A stretch of 13,596 nucleotides of DNA from Candidatus Stahliibacteriota bacterium (GTDB taxonomy: Bacteria > Hydrothermota > Tepidihabitantia > B3-TA06): positions 1 through 13,596 of the forward strand of contig JAUVJT010000034.1 of the NCBI GenBank assembly GCA_030592225.1. Reading direction: 5' to 3'. The stretch's first letter is position 1. Each line of letters starts with the position of its first letter. The notes under the pieces were generated by a model, which was given only the letters and a program-made list of their open reading frames with translations, was not told where the DNA came from and made no database searches. Positions 1 to 8,230 of this stretch are shown piece after piece. Both the position numbers and the translations under genes were made by a program.

Positions 1-3000
1 GAATACAAAATCCCTCACGGAATAGGTCGTGCTTGTATCCACTTTGTCGAAACGGAAAGATACTTGGTGATCTGGTTTTAACGTATCCCCAAGAGTATCT
101 AAACCGATGAGTAGTGCCCCTACTGAAAAGTTAGTGCCATTTGGATAATAATGCACCGCCGAATCAAGCACGGCTTCGGTAAGCGACCAGCCGGAGGGTT
201 CGAGTTTGACCAGCGCGATGCGGTCTATGAAGCAGGTGTCCGACCCGCCGCAGTAGACGCGGAAGGTAAAGGAATCGCAGTCGGACACGTCCACCAGCCA
301 CTGGCTGGGGTTCATGCGTCCGTAGGCCACACCCAGCGAGTCCCACGTGCCGCCGCCGCCCGGCTCGGAGGGGATACTCAGGTAATCCTTTTCCCGCGCA
401 TCCTCCTTATCCGGGTCGCCCATGCTCAAAAGAAGCCCGGCATACGTCCAGCCCGGATCTGAGAACTTGACGGTCAGGTACGAATTCGCAGGCCCGGCAA
501 AGCTCGCAGTGTCCTCCCACAATATCTGGTCGAGACGGTCATTATTTCCCTGATCGGTGCAACTTACAGGCCCCACCAGGTCGGAGTACACGTAGATGGA
601 GTCGTCGGCTGAAGTCGCCACCTGCTCGTCTGCGTCGTGATCAACCACCCACAGCTTGACCTGATCGAGGTAGCTAATCTCATCGTCATTCTCCATAATG
701 GACAGGTAGTAGTGATCGGGATCGGTGTTGAGCACGTCGAGCTTGAGCAGGTCCTCGTCTATCGCCTGATAATGCTGGGAGTGCGGCAGTATGGTGTTGT
801 TTTCGATGAATACGTGCCCGGGCTGAATGTTTGTATCCTGATAGAAGAACGAGTACAGGTCAGGGCAGCCGGGATAGATGGAACCTGGATGTACAATCTG
901 CACCTTGTTTGATTCAGTGCCATACAAGCCGTCGGCAATACTATCGAGGGTGTCGCCATCCGGATGCTCCCCTACTCCCACGAAACGCATGCAGGAATCT
1001 TGCATGGGGTAGAACATGCCAAACATATCGTACTCGGCTGGAAACGTATCACAGGTGCTCCAACTACTCGCACTACATATCTTTCTCCACAGCGTATGTC
1101 GCTCAAGTGTCGCCGGCTTGTCTTTATGCCAGCGACAATTAACTGCCGCCCATCCCAGGCTTGTATCAACAGCAAATGATTCCATATAACCTGTAGCCAC
1201 CCTGCTCTCTCTCCATTCACCCCACAGATGCAACTTAATGGGTACGCAACCGCCTCCACCGCCTTTTACTCTATAAAGCTTGCCTTCGCCTGGTGCAAAA
1301 ATGTCCGTGAAAATATATCCGTTGGAAGGCGTTAGCGTGAACGTATCGGTAGTATCCGCCATGTTCTTTACGATAAGTCTGTTTATACCGCCGTAGTTAT
1401 TGCTCCAGCGACTACCGTCCAGCGCGATCTGAAGCGTAGAGGTATCCATTTCTGCTATCCCATCCCGGTTAACCACCATGAAATACTCAGAGGCAATATC
1501 GTCAGGGTCGTCAAAAAAGGCTAAGTCAATGTAGCCTTCTCCCATATTATCTCCCCAAGGCACTATCCAACTTATGTACATGTGTGAACCAGGTTTCTCC
1601 CATTGCGACGAGGTAGACTTCAGCGAGTACGCGTTCACCCAATCGAGTTCCATGAGCACGTCGTCAATGGCTTTGATTTCGGGGATGAGAGTACACAGGT
1701 AGTCAAAGGTGGTGTCCTCCGCGCCGTGCCATACAGAACTTCCAGGAGTTGTGTTCAGCAAATAAGCGCCTGCGCCTTCCTCGCACGGTCTGCTGGAGCG
1801 GTCTCGTAGACCTAAACTCTTCGCGCCGGTGCCCGAGCCGAGTTCTTCCCACTGGAGAATCTGCTTGTCACGAGGAGGGAACGTATTCGGAACAGTAGAG
1901 TCGCAGGTGGTTCGATCTTTCGTACTTAGGTAGGGAGAGTAGAATATTCCCTTTGCTCCCCTTGAGAGCACCAAATAAGTAACACACCGAATCTCCGGCG
2001 GACATGGCCGGCGGCGAAGAACTTTCTCGGTACCTGCAGGACAGAGAAATAGCCACTGAAGCGGAATGCCTGCTATCCAGCGGCGGTCTTTGTCGCCCGT
2101 ATTCCCATAACGCTGCATGTAGATCGCCGTATTATGAGAGCCTCTTCCCTTCAGAAAAACAAATTCCCCCTGTTGTTTGGCATATTGCCCGTAAAGCAGA
2201 GAGTCCAGGCGCGCCTGTGAACCATAAGGGTCGCACCCGTAGAAACCTCCACAGTAGAGGAAAAACGCGTCTATCTCAGGAACTTCCGCGAAGATGTTGA
2301 CGTCCGAGCCGCTGCGCTGGTTCTCGCCGAACAAGGGAAAAAACTGCCCTTGCGCCATAATCATGCGCCGTTTGTTGTCGAAAGGATTACCCGATTTGGT
2401 CTCATAATAGCGGAGCGTATCCGTGATGCGGCGGTTGGCACCGTACTCGCGCGGAACGTATTTCTTTGATGTTTTATCGTAACGATAGTTAGGCCCCTCC
2501 ACAAATGGATCATAACCCCAGAAGTAGTCGGGGTCAACACCGTATACTTCAGTTGAATCGAAGTAGTCGTAATAATATTTAGCCGCCGTACTGCTCTGCA
2601 GGTTCCAGCAGGTGTTGGTATCCCAATCAGCAGTGTCGGGGTAGACGATTCCACTGTCTGGATAGTAGATTTTAAAAAACGACTCCCATTGTATATTGCT
2701 GTAACTTGAGTCACACTGCAGGAAGCACATTGAATTTTCAACCATATAGATACCGCTTTTCCGGCATACCTGGTTGTAGAAATCGTACTGATTCGCATCA
2801 AGGGTATTGTCGATGTAGTAATAATGGGATGCAGGCGCAAAACCTATGCAGTTGCAGTAAGTGCGCTCTAGAAGAGTAACTTCATCATCCCATATTAAGG
2901 TATCGTAAGGTTGTCCTTGAGCCCCTCCGAGTCCTGTATAGTTAAACCCGCTGAAACCAATAGGGAATAGGTCGGGTTGATGGTATTGGGTTGCGAAAGT

Positions 3001-3066
3001 TACTCCACTGATAAGAATAACTCCAAGGATTACCTTTTTCTTCAAGGTTAATTTTAATAAAAACAC
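1..3066 (-). CDS. Large secreted protein with TIM-barrel glycosidase-like motif, C-terminus cut by window edge
   Basis: Reading from GTG at 3066 the frame stays open for 1022 codons to base 1, so the gene is complete at its start and partial at its end. GTG is chosen because AGGAGG lies 4 nt upstream and because residues 1-25 form a signal peptide (basic n-region with KKK, hydrophobic core, cleavage after a TFA). Residues 353-379 read RPCPPEIR followed by a segment ending RGAKGIFYSPY. This resembles the late-strand motif of TIM-barrel hydrolase-like proteins in which an 'Ala/Ser-x-GAKGI-Y' strand follows a PTPEE helix. Around 586-600 a DIFAPGEGKLYRV segment suggests a beta-sandwich after the barrel. 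Residues near 800 (LDQVKLWVVDHDAD) resemble a segment common in large FCB surface proteins. The protein is rich in Cys, Tyr and Trp, consistent with export. It is the last visible gene of the propeller operon, 10 nt after the preceding stop. No catalytic residues could be assigned; the function is unknown and the enzymatic reading is inference. Confidence 0.85.
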   Translation of the reverse strand, partial: MFLLKLTLKKKVILGVILISGVTFATQYHQPDLFPIGFSGFNYTGLGGAQGQPYDTLIWDDEVTLLERTYCNCIGFAPASHYYYIDNTLDANQYDFYNQVCRKSGIYMVENSMCFLQCDSSYSNIQWESFFKIYYPDSGIVYPDTADWDTNTCWNLQSSTAAKYYYDYFDSTEVYGVDPDYFWGYDPFVEGPNYRYDKTSKKYVPREYGANRRITDTLRYYETKSGNPFDNKRRMIMAQGQFFPLFGENQRSGSDVNIFAEVPEIDAFFLYCGGFYGCDPYGSQARLDSLLYGQYAKQQGEFVFLKGRGSHNTAIYMQRYGNTGDKDRRWIAGIPLQWLFLCPAGTEKVLRRRPCPPEIRCVTYLVLSRGAKGIFYSPYLSTKDRTTCDSTVPNTFPPRDKQILQWEELGSGTGAKSLGLRDRSSRPCEEGAGAYLLNTTPGSSVWHGAEDTTFDYLCTLIPEIKAIDDVLMELDWVNAYSLKSTSSQWEKPGSHMYISWIVPWGDNMGEGYIDLAFFDDPDDIASEYFMVVNRDGIAEMDTSTLQIALDGSRWSNNYGGINRLIVKNMADTTDTFTLTPSNGYIFTDIFAPGEGKLYRVKGGGGGCVPIKLHLWGEWRESRVATGYMESFAVDTSLGWAAVNCRWHKDKPATLERHTLWRKICSASSWSTCDTFPAEYDMFGMFYPMQDSCMRFVGVGEHPDGDTLDSIADGLYGTESNKVQIVHPGSIYPGCPDLYSFFYQDTNIQPGHVFIENNTILPHSQHYQAIDEDLLKLDVLNTDPDHYYLSIMENDDEISYLDQVKLWVVDHDADEQVATSADDSIYVYSDLVGPVSCTDQGNNDRLDQILWEDTASFAGPANSYLTVKFSDPGWTYAGLLLSMGDPDKEDAREKDYLSIPSEPGGGGTWDSLGVAYGRMNPSQWLVDVSDCDSFTFRVYCGGSDTCFIDRIALVKLEPSGWSLTEAVLDSAVHYYPNGTNFSVGALLIGLDTLGDTLKPDHQVSFRFDKVDTSTTYSVRDFVF

Positions 3067-3076
3067 GATTCCTCCT

Positions 3077-4447
3077 TTAGCGAATCAAAACGACTCGCGC
3101 CGTGTTGTTTTGATTGTTTTCGTCTGCCACCCTGATGAAATACACACCGAAGGGATAGCCTAAACCCCACGCTACGTTTCCTGATGAACCTGAAGAGTGA
3201 AGTTCATCTACTTTTTGCCCTAAAGAGTTATAGATATTGGCTCTGAAACCTTGCGGGCGATTTGAGTACCTGATTTGGATGTTGTTTCCCATCGATTGAA
3301 CAACTTCCCAATCAACTTGTTTTTCTTTTATCGATGGCTCAGAAATGGCCAAAAGCCCCAGAGAATCGGTCTTCAGTAAATAGAGATCGGAGCTTCCCGC
3401 ACCAAAGGAGTATGTTTCTCCAACAACAATATAGCCATCATCTGTGGTTTGTTGTACATAATAACCTCTGTCGCCACTTCCATCTCCGTAGTCCCTCGTC
3501 CAGGTCGTATCGCCATTTGCGTCTGTTTTAACCAACCAGAGATTATCCCAAGTAGAGAGAAAAGATAAAGTGGAGTAGGTACTGATGCTTCCGGCAATGA
3601 TAAAGCCTCCATCAGGTGTTTGTTCTACACAATGGCCTATGCCACCACCGTAACTCTTGGCCCAAATTGAATCTCCGTTTTCGTCCGTTTTTATCAAAGG
3701 ACGGTTGTTCACGGTTCCTGCAATTATGTAACCACCATCATTCGTTTGGCGTACACAATTGCCATAATCAAGAGCACCCCAATTGTCACCTCCATATGTT
3801 TTTTCCCACAACGTATCACCCAGGGAATCGGTTTTCAGTAGCCAAAGGCCAAACTTATACTCTTCGAGTTCCGGGTCATCGTATTTTATTTCGCCGGTAA
3901 TGATGTAACCGCCGTCCGTGGTCTGTTCTACATAGTGACCGACATTCCAGGCGTTACCTTTCCAGTATGTGTGAGACCATAAGCTGTCACCCTGCTCATT
4001 GATCTTTAACAACCAGAGGTCGTCCGATTTCTTCCCTGTAACAACATAGTTACCATCATTTGCAATCTGAACACAGCGAGCTTCAGCCTCAAAGTTGCGG
4101 GTCCAAATTGTATCACCGTTTACATCCGTCTTGATTAGCCGTGACCCCGCGATTATATAACCGCCATCACTTGTTTCTCGAACTGAGTAACCACCACCTG
4201 TCTCGTAGGTTTTTGTCCATTCCGTATGACCTAAAGAATTTAGTTTGATAAGCCAAATATCGGCCACTCCAGGAGTGCCGAAGGATACTGTATACCCCGT
4301 GACTATGTAGCCTCCGTCCGAGGTTTGCTGTACACAACGGCCTTCATCCTTTTCCGTTCCCCCGAACGTCTGCCACCAGCCAGCGTGGGTGGTGGTTGCT
4401 ATGAGCAGTGCGGCGGCGGTTAAAACTATGAAAAGTCTTTTCATCAT
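3077..4447 (-). CDS. Secreted seven-repeat beta-propeller protein with C-terminal sorting-like domain (paralogue A)
   Basis: 456 aa. Residues 1-22 are a signal peptide ending TTHA, and the mature protein begins GWWQTFGG. Residues about 36-370 hold seven degenerate repeats of the type 'CVQQT-DGGYI-TG ... LWL-KTD--GD--W-+TYGG', which fits a propeller of about seven blades; blades 2 and 5 are short. Residues about 380-456 form a compact beta domain with NSLGQKVDEL, a W-G-GYPFGVYFIRV stretch and a terminal ARVVLIR, the pattern of T9SS type A/FlgD-like C-terminal domains. ATG-ATG at the start allows 4447 or 4444; the second has the better spacing (5 nt) from AGGAGG. The gene lies 7 nt after its paralogue and 10 nt before the large protein, so it is co-transcribed. 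The family is usually annotated as hypothetical or T9SS sorting-domain protein; the ligand is unknown. A surface-exposed or secreted adhesin or scaffold role is inference. Confidence 0.9.
   Translation of the reverse strand: MMKRLFIVLTAAALLIATTTHAGWWQTFGGTEKDEGRCVQQTSDGGYIVTGYTVSFGTPGVADIWLIKLNSLGHTEWTKTYETGGGYSVRETSDGGYIIAGSRLIKTDVNGDTIWTRNFEAEARCVQIANDGNYVVTGKKSDDLWLLKINEQGDSLWSHTYWKGNAWNVGHYVEQTTDGGYIITGEIKYDDPELEEYKFGLWLLKTDSLGDTLWEKTYGGDNWGALDYGNCVRQTNDGGYIIAGTVNNRPLIKTDENGDSIWAKSYGGGIGHCVEQTPDGGFIIAGSISTYSTLSFLSTWDNLWLVKTDANGDTTWTRDYGDGSGDRGYYVQQTTDDGYIVVGETYSFGAGSSDLYLLKTDSLGLLAISEPSIKEKQVDWEVVQSMGNNIQIRYSNRPQGFRANIYNSLGQKVDELHSSGSSGNVAWGLGYPFGVYFIRVADENNQNNTARVVLIR
3080..3098 (-). promoter_or_regulatory. 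Intercistronic hairpin abutting stop codon and Shine-Dalgarno (gene A to large protein)
   Basis: In the transcript GCGAGTC-GTTTT-GATTCGC forms a 7-bp stem with one G·U pair. It is followed immediately by TAA and AGGAGG of the next gene. The same structure occurs at the preceding junction. Confidence 0.4.
3197..3389. repeat. Near-identical 193-bp block, copy 1 (3' part of propeller gene A)
   Basis: Matches 4575-4767 with about five mismatches by eye, coding for the start of the sorting-like domain (SLGLLAIS to VDELH). The neighbouring propeller sequences are much more diverged. Confidence 0.85.
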
Positions 4448-4454
4448 TGCCTCC

Positions 4455-5816
4455 TCAGCGGATCAGAACGATCCGCGCCGTGTTGTTTTCTTTATTTCTG
4501 TTAGCTACCCTAACGAAGTAAACACCTGAGGGATAGCCTAAACCCCACACTACGTTTCCCGATGAACCGACAGCGTGAAGTTCATCTACTTTTTGCCCTA
4601 AAGAGTTATAGATATTAGCCCTGAAACCTTGTGGGCGATTTGAGTACCTGATTTGGATGTTGTTTCCCATCGATTGCACAACTTCCCAATCAACTTGTTT
4701 TTCTTTTATCGATGGCTCAGAAATGGCCAAAAGCCCCAGAGAATCGGTCTTCAGTAAATAGACATCGTAGACACCAGCACCAAATGACCAAGTGTACCCT
4801 GTCACAATATAGCCACTATCAGAAGTCTGTTCTACATAACGGCCTGCGTCTGTTCCACCTCCTCCATATTCCCTTATCCAGGCGGTATCACCATCGGCAT
4901 CAGTTTTAATTAACCATAAATTGTTATATCCAGGTTCAGATAATAATGTTGCGGCTTTCGTTCCTCCGGTAAGGATGTATCCACCATCTAATGTTTGTTC
5001 CACGCAACGACCTTCACCAGTAGGAATCTTATGCCACAAGGTATCTCCCTGCCCATCCGTTTTAATCAAGATGTAGCCATCAAAGTTACCTGCAATGATA
5101 AAGCCACCATCATCTGTCTGCCTTACACAGTTACCTCGATCCATATCTACACCCCATTCTTCCCCCCCATAGGATCGGGTCCACAATGTATCACCCAAGG
5201 AATCGGTTTTAAGCAGCCAAAGTCCGGTTTTCCAATATTGTAATTCCGGGTCCTCTTCAATCCATACCCCAGTAATAATGTAACCGTCATCAGAAGTCTG
5301 TTCAACATAATTGCCAACGTCCTCATAGTTGCCTTTCTGATAAGTGCGTTCCCAGAGAGTATTCCCATTCTCGTTTATCTTGGTTAACCAAAGAGCAGTG
5401 GACTTTGCCCCGACTACGATGTAGTTGTCGTCATTTGTAACTTGAACACATTGTCCTACCGCCCCAAAAGTACGAACCCAAATAGTATCACCTGAAGCAT
5501 CAGTCTTTATGAGCCTTGATCCGGCAATTATATAACCTTTGTCGTTAGTCGGGCGCACACATTTACCCCAACCACCTTCGTAGGTTCTATCCCACTCCTT
5601 GTGGCCAAGGGAATCAAGCTTGATTAACCACATATCTCGTTCACCTATTCGTCCAAATGACCAGGTTACACCAGTTACGATGTAACCACCGTCCGAGGTC
5701 TGCTGCACGCAGGTGCCTTCGTCCCGCTCCGTTCCCCCGAACGTTTGCCACCAACCTGCATGGGCGGTGGTTACCGCGAGCAGCGCGGCCAAAGCGACTA
5801 ACGTTAACTTCTTCAT
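4455..5816 (-). CDS. Secreted seven-repeat beta-propeller protein with C-terminal sorting-like domain (paralogue B)
   Basis: 453 aa, first gene of the minus-strand operon. The signal peptide is residues 1-20 (MKKLTLVALAALLAV then TTAHA), followed by the same GWWQTFGG mature N-terminus as the downstream paralogue. Seven repeats of 'VEQTSDGGYI-TG ... WLLKTDSLGDTLW' cover about 33-365. The last 90 residues are the sorting-like domain; the stretch from SLGLLAIS through KVDELH is identical in both paralogues, while the propeller halves are clearly diverged. The start is supported by GGAGG 5 nt before ATG. A candidate promoter lies about 70-100 bases upstream. The pair arose by tandem duplication with a shared, possibly gene-converted 3' end. 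Binding partner and activity cannot be read from the sequence. Confidence 0.9.
   Translation of the reverse strand: MKKLTLVALAALLAVTTAHAGWWQTFGGTERDEGTCVQQTSDGGYIVTGVTWSFGRIGERDMWLIKLDSLGHKEWDRTYEGGWGKCVRPTNDKGYIIAGSRLIKTDASGDTIWVRTFGAVGQCVQVTNDDNYIVVGAKSTALWLTKINENGNTLWERTYQKGNYEDVGNYVEQTSDDGYIITGVWIEEDPELQYWKTGLWLLKTDSLGDTLWTRSYGGEEWGVDMDRGNCVRQTDDGGFIIAGNFDGYILIKTDGQGDTLWHKIPTGEGRCVEQTLDGGYILTGGTKAATLLSEPGYNNLWLIKTDADGDTAWIREYGGGGTDAGRYVEQTSDSGYIVTGYTWSFGAGVYDVYLLKTDSLGLLAISEPSIKEKQVDWEVVQSMGNNIQIRYSNRPQGFRANIYNSLGQKVDELHAVGSSGNVVWGLGYPSGVYFVRVANRNKENNTARIVLIR
4458..4476 (-). promoter_or_regulatory. Intercistronic hairpin abutting stop codon and Shine-Dalgarno (gene B to gene A)
   Basis: In the transcript GCGGATC-GTTCT-GATCCGC is a perfect 7-bp stem with a 5-base loop. 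TGA follows directly, and its final A is the first base of AGGAGG for the next gene. The hairpin is built from the last codons (R-I-V-L-I-R). It is possibly a coupling or RNA-stability element. Confidence 0.45.
4575..4767. repeat. Near-identical 193-bp block, copy 2 (3' part of propeller gene B)
   Basis: Partner of the block at 3197-3389, direct orientation, 1378 bases apart. Identity extends to synonymous positions, which suggests recent gene conversion rather than protein constraint alone. Confidence 0.85.
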
Positions 5817-5887
5817 GATTGCCTCCAGATTATGTTAAACTTTTCAATGAATTGCTTGGTTTCACCACGTCCTTCCATAATATTAAA

Positions 5888-5915
5888 ACCATACGCCTTT
5901 TGGGGGTTTTGTCAA
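5888..5915 (-). promoter_or_regulatory. Candidate sigma-70-type promoter of the propeller operon
   Basis: On the minus strand a perfect TTGACA (5915-5910) is followed after 16 bases by TATGGT (5893-5888, 4 of 6 matches). Transcription would begin near 5881, leaving a leader of about 65 nt before ATG at 5816. An inverted repeat AAAACC/GGTTTT (5885-5890 and 5905-5910) overlaps the core promoter and could be an operator or chance. Confidence 0.5.
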
Positions 5916-5951
5916 CTCCATGAACGCTCTTAAAAGAAACCTCAACACATC

Positions 5952-5979
5952 TTGACATCGGCTAATTTCTGGCTACAGT
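5952..5979 (+). promoter_or_regulatory. Candidate promoter for the plus-strand gene group, giving a nearly leaderless mRNA
   Basis: Perfect TTGACA at 5952-5957, 16-base spacer, then TACAGT at 5974-5979 (4 of 6 matches to TATAAT). The expected start site is about 5986-5988, which coincides with the ATG at 5988. It is divergent from the minus-strand promoter in the same 171-base intergenic region. Confidence 0.45.
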
Positions 5980-5987
5980 TATAGGGG

Positions 5988-7301
5988 ATGAGAGGTTCCA
6001 TTCTTCTTTTGAGCGCACTTGTCGTCACCGGTGCCGCAGCAGACAGTTATCATCCGTCTACCCTGTTGGTACCGCCGTACCGTCATACCCTGGGTTACAA
6101 TCGCGCGAACCGTTTCTACCTGTCCTTATACCTGGGAGGAAGCTTCAAGTTCCAGGACCCACAAGGCATTACGGCAGTTAAATTCAAGGTACATGATGAC
6201 ACCTCCACCAGGACGGATGATGACGACGTAACCCTTTTTGCGGTGCACTCAGGAGCCGCAGAGATAATCTACAACGTGCAGTACAAGCGCCTGGAACGCT
6301 ACGGTGAAAAAGGCGCGGGGCAGGGACAATTCAGTCAACCCATGGGTATAGCGGCAACTCCCAATGGAGACGTGTACGTGGCTGATGCCGGGAACAATCG
6401 AGTGGTTCATCTTCATTATAATGAGGACGGCAGCATATCCTGGAAAGGAACGGTAGGTTCGGGCTTCAATCACCCCACCGACGTAGCGGTGGATTCCAAG
6501 GGAGCCATATACGTTGCCGACGAGGGCAACAACCGGGTGGTGGTTTATAATCCTGACGGCAGCAAGCGCACCGAATGGGGCCGTAATCTGTTCAAACCCC
6601 GGGCCCTGGCTGTGATTGATCGTGATGCCGCTTCAAATTTGAACAACGATAACTTTGTTGCCGTCATCGACAATCGGCAGAAGCGCATCTCGATGTTTGA
6701 TCCCTATGGCGACCTCAAGGTTCGGGTTACTCACAAGGAGATGGGGTATGAGGAGGTGCGTTTCGCCTACGTGGCAATTGACCGCGCAGGCAGTGTTTAC
6801 ATAACCGATATGCACAATCACCAGGTGCATAAATTCGACAGACATCTTCATTATATAATCAGCATGGGAAGAGAAGGAAGTGATGATTATGAGTTTTACT
6901 CTCCACGCGGGATTGTTATCAATCCCCCCACAGGTCAGGTCTTCATCGCGGAAGCCGAAGGAGGCCAATATTACTGGATCGGGGCCGACGGGTTCATCGC
7001 AGGATGCTACCCCAATCCCTTTGAATCGGACGAAGGCACAACCATCTCCATATATCTTACGGAGACTGCAACAATCTCAGTTGAGATATACGATGCGGAC
7101 GATTTCCTTATCCGCAAACTTGCCCCTCGTCACAGATACCCTATCGGTGAGGCGTTAATAGCATGGGACGGAAGAGACGAACAAGGGAACCGGGTCGAAG
7201 CCGGCCGCTATACAATCAAGGCGGAGTTAAAACCTGCAAACATATCAAGACGCTACTTTACCAAGGAGCTTCAGGCCACGGTAAGATGCAAAGGACAGTA
7301 A
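5988..7301 (+). CDS. Secreted NHL-repeat protein with C-terminal FlgD-like Ig domain
   Basis: 437 aa. The N-terminus MRGSILLLSALVVTGAAA is a signal peptide. Residues about 103-325 carry NHL-type propeller repeats: GQGQFSQPMGIAATPNGDVYVADAGNNRV, then a second with FNHPTDVAVDSKGAIYVADEGNNRVV, and more degenerate ones near 262-285 and 302-325. At 341 a YPNPF motif opens a FlgD/T9SS-type-A-like Ig domain, with WDGRDEQGNRVEAGRY at about 393-408. NHL propellers usually bind proteins, RNA or glycans; here extracellular or periplasmic location is implied. An in-frame TAG at 5982 limits the start, and ATG 5988 is the only one that keeps a basic residue before the hydrophobic core. It has no properly spaced Shine-Dalgarno. 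Its last 16 bases overlap the start of the barrel gene, suggesting coupling. Confidence 0.88.
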   Translation: MRGSILLLSALVVTGAAADSYHPSTLLVPPYRHTLGYNRANRFYLSLYLGGSFKFQDPQGITAVKFKVHDDTSTRTDDDDVTLFAVHSGAAEIIYNVQYKRLERYGEKGAGQGQFSQPMGIAATPNGDVYVADAGNNRVVHLHYNEDGSISWKGTVGSGFNHPTDVAVDSKGAIYVADEGNNRVVVYNPDGSKRTEWGRNLFKPRALAVIDRDAASNLNNDNFVAVIDNRQKRISMFDPYGDLKVRVTHKEMGYEEVRFAYVAIDRAGSVYITDMHNHQVHKFDRHLHYIISMGREGSDDYEFYSPRGIVINPPTGQVFIAEAEGGQYYWIGADGFIAGCYPNPFESDEGTTISIYLTETATISVEIYDADDFLIRKLAPRHRYPIGEALIAWDGRDEQGNRVEAGRYTIKAELKPANISRRYFTKELQATVRCKGQ

Positions 7302-8230
7302 TACTGCTGCTGCTTCTGCCCGTGCTGCTTGCCGCTGCCTTTACGGATATAGGAGCGGATTTTGAGGATTACCGTGAAAGTCCGGCGACCGCCGGGATTG
7401 GCGGGTGTGGACTGGCCGCAGGTCTTGACCCGGCGGCCTGGGGATACAACCCGGCAGTAGGCCTCGACGCCGGGTCGGGGATATTGTTCAAGCATACCGA
7501 GGCGTTCGGCGGAGAGGCCAAGGTAACCAATGACCTTCTGGCGGCGAGTTACCGAACCGGGTTTGGAGGAGTGGGATTCACCGCCCTGCGGAACGGGGCA
7601 GGCAACATCCACTTTACCAGCCTGCCTGATACGACCCGCCCCCCTGACGCGGACAACCGGCCCCAGATTGATTCAACCGTTACCGCCTCGGACTGGGCAG
7701 GCCAGGTATCGGTGGTATTCGCTCTTGCGAATCTCTGGCTGGGAGCGAACGTAAAAATATTCTACAGGGACCTGGTGGCGGCCACCGGATTCGGCCTGGG
7801 AGCCGACATCGGGATGCGTTACCGTTTTGACTGGGGCCTTTCTCTTGCCGCAAGAGTAAAGAACGTCTCGACCAGCCCCATATTCTGGAGCACCGACTCA
7901 ACCGATCTCTTAATCCCGCGCAGCGCCATCGGAGGGATGCAGGAATTCGGCCTGGGCCGCCAGACGCTTCGCCTGATAGCAGAAAGCGAGGTGAGCCTGA
8001 TGGGAATAGACAGCCTGGAGACACACCTGGGGCCCCTGTATCTCAGGCCGCGCGGCGGGCTGGAGCTGATTATCTACGACATCATAGCGCTTCGTGTGGG
8101 ACGCGCCGACTACGGATGGAGCGTAGGAACGGGCGGGCGTTACAAGGGCTTTTTTATAGATTATGCCTATCGAGGTCACGACGGCGGCCTTGGAGCGACT
8201 CACCTTGTGGGCGCAGGGTATACGTTCTAA
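7286..8230 (+). CDS. PorV/PorQ-family-like outer-membrane beta-barrel protein
   Basis: 314 aa from ATG 7286. The signal peptide is residues 1-18 (MQRTVILLLLLPVLLAAA). Residues about 36-60, with GIGGCGLAAGLDPAAWGYNPAVGL, match the PorV/PorQ N-terminal pattern 'GMGGA-vA--DD-sA-y-NPAGL'. The rest consists of alternating amphipathic beta strands with Gly/aromatic turns, and the protein ends YTF, the terminal-Phe signal read by the BAM complex. In Bacteroidetes PorV is the barrel that receives type 9 cargo and PorQ assists; that this protein does so is inference from family and from neighbouring genes with sorting-like domains. The frame extends upstream to 7163, but the extra 41 residues are not signal-like and lie inside the NHL gene, so the internal start is preferred. 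The ribosome site is weak and there is a 16-base overlap with the upstream gene, pointing to translational coupling. Confidence 0.82.
   Translation: MQRTVILLLLLPVLLAAAFTDIGADFEDYRESPATAGIGGCGLAAGLDPAAWGYNPAVGLDAGSGILFKHTEAFGGEAKVTNDLLAASYRTGFGGVGFTALRNGAGNIHFTSLPDTTRPPDADNRPQIDSTVTASDWAGQVSVVFALANLWLGANVKIFYRDLVAATGFGLGADIGMRYRFDWGLSLAARVKNVSTSPIFWSTDSTDLLIPRSAIGGMQEFGLGRQTLRLIAESEVSLMGIDSLETHLGPLYLRPRGGLELIIYDIIALRVGRADYGWSVGTGGRYKGFFIDYAYRGHDGGLGATHLVGAGYTF

Noticed and set aside
151..462. 103-residue plus-strand frame near the left edge
   Set aside because: Antisense shadow of the large secreted protein, without signal, domain or ribosome site.
2361..2840. 159-residue minus-strand frame
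   Set aside because: It lies out of frame within the 1022-codon reading frame 3066-1 and is Thr/Ile/Ser-rich with no domain; a shadow.
1..3066. Idea that the left 3 kb is a decayed or non-coding region, since only short closed frames appear
   Set aside because: Reading from GTG 3066 gives an unbroken frame to base 1 with a signal peptide and coherent protein sequence; it simply has no stop inside the window.
7163..7285. Upstream ATG at 7163 giving a 355-residue barrel protein
   Set aside because: The extra 41 residues are basic and unlike a signal peptide, lie within the NHL gene, and would bury the clear signal peptide that begins at 7286.
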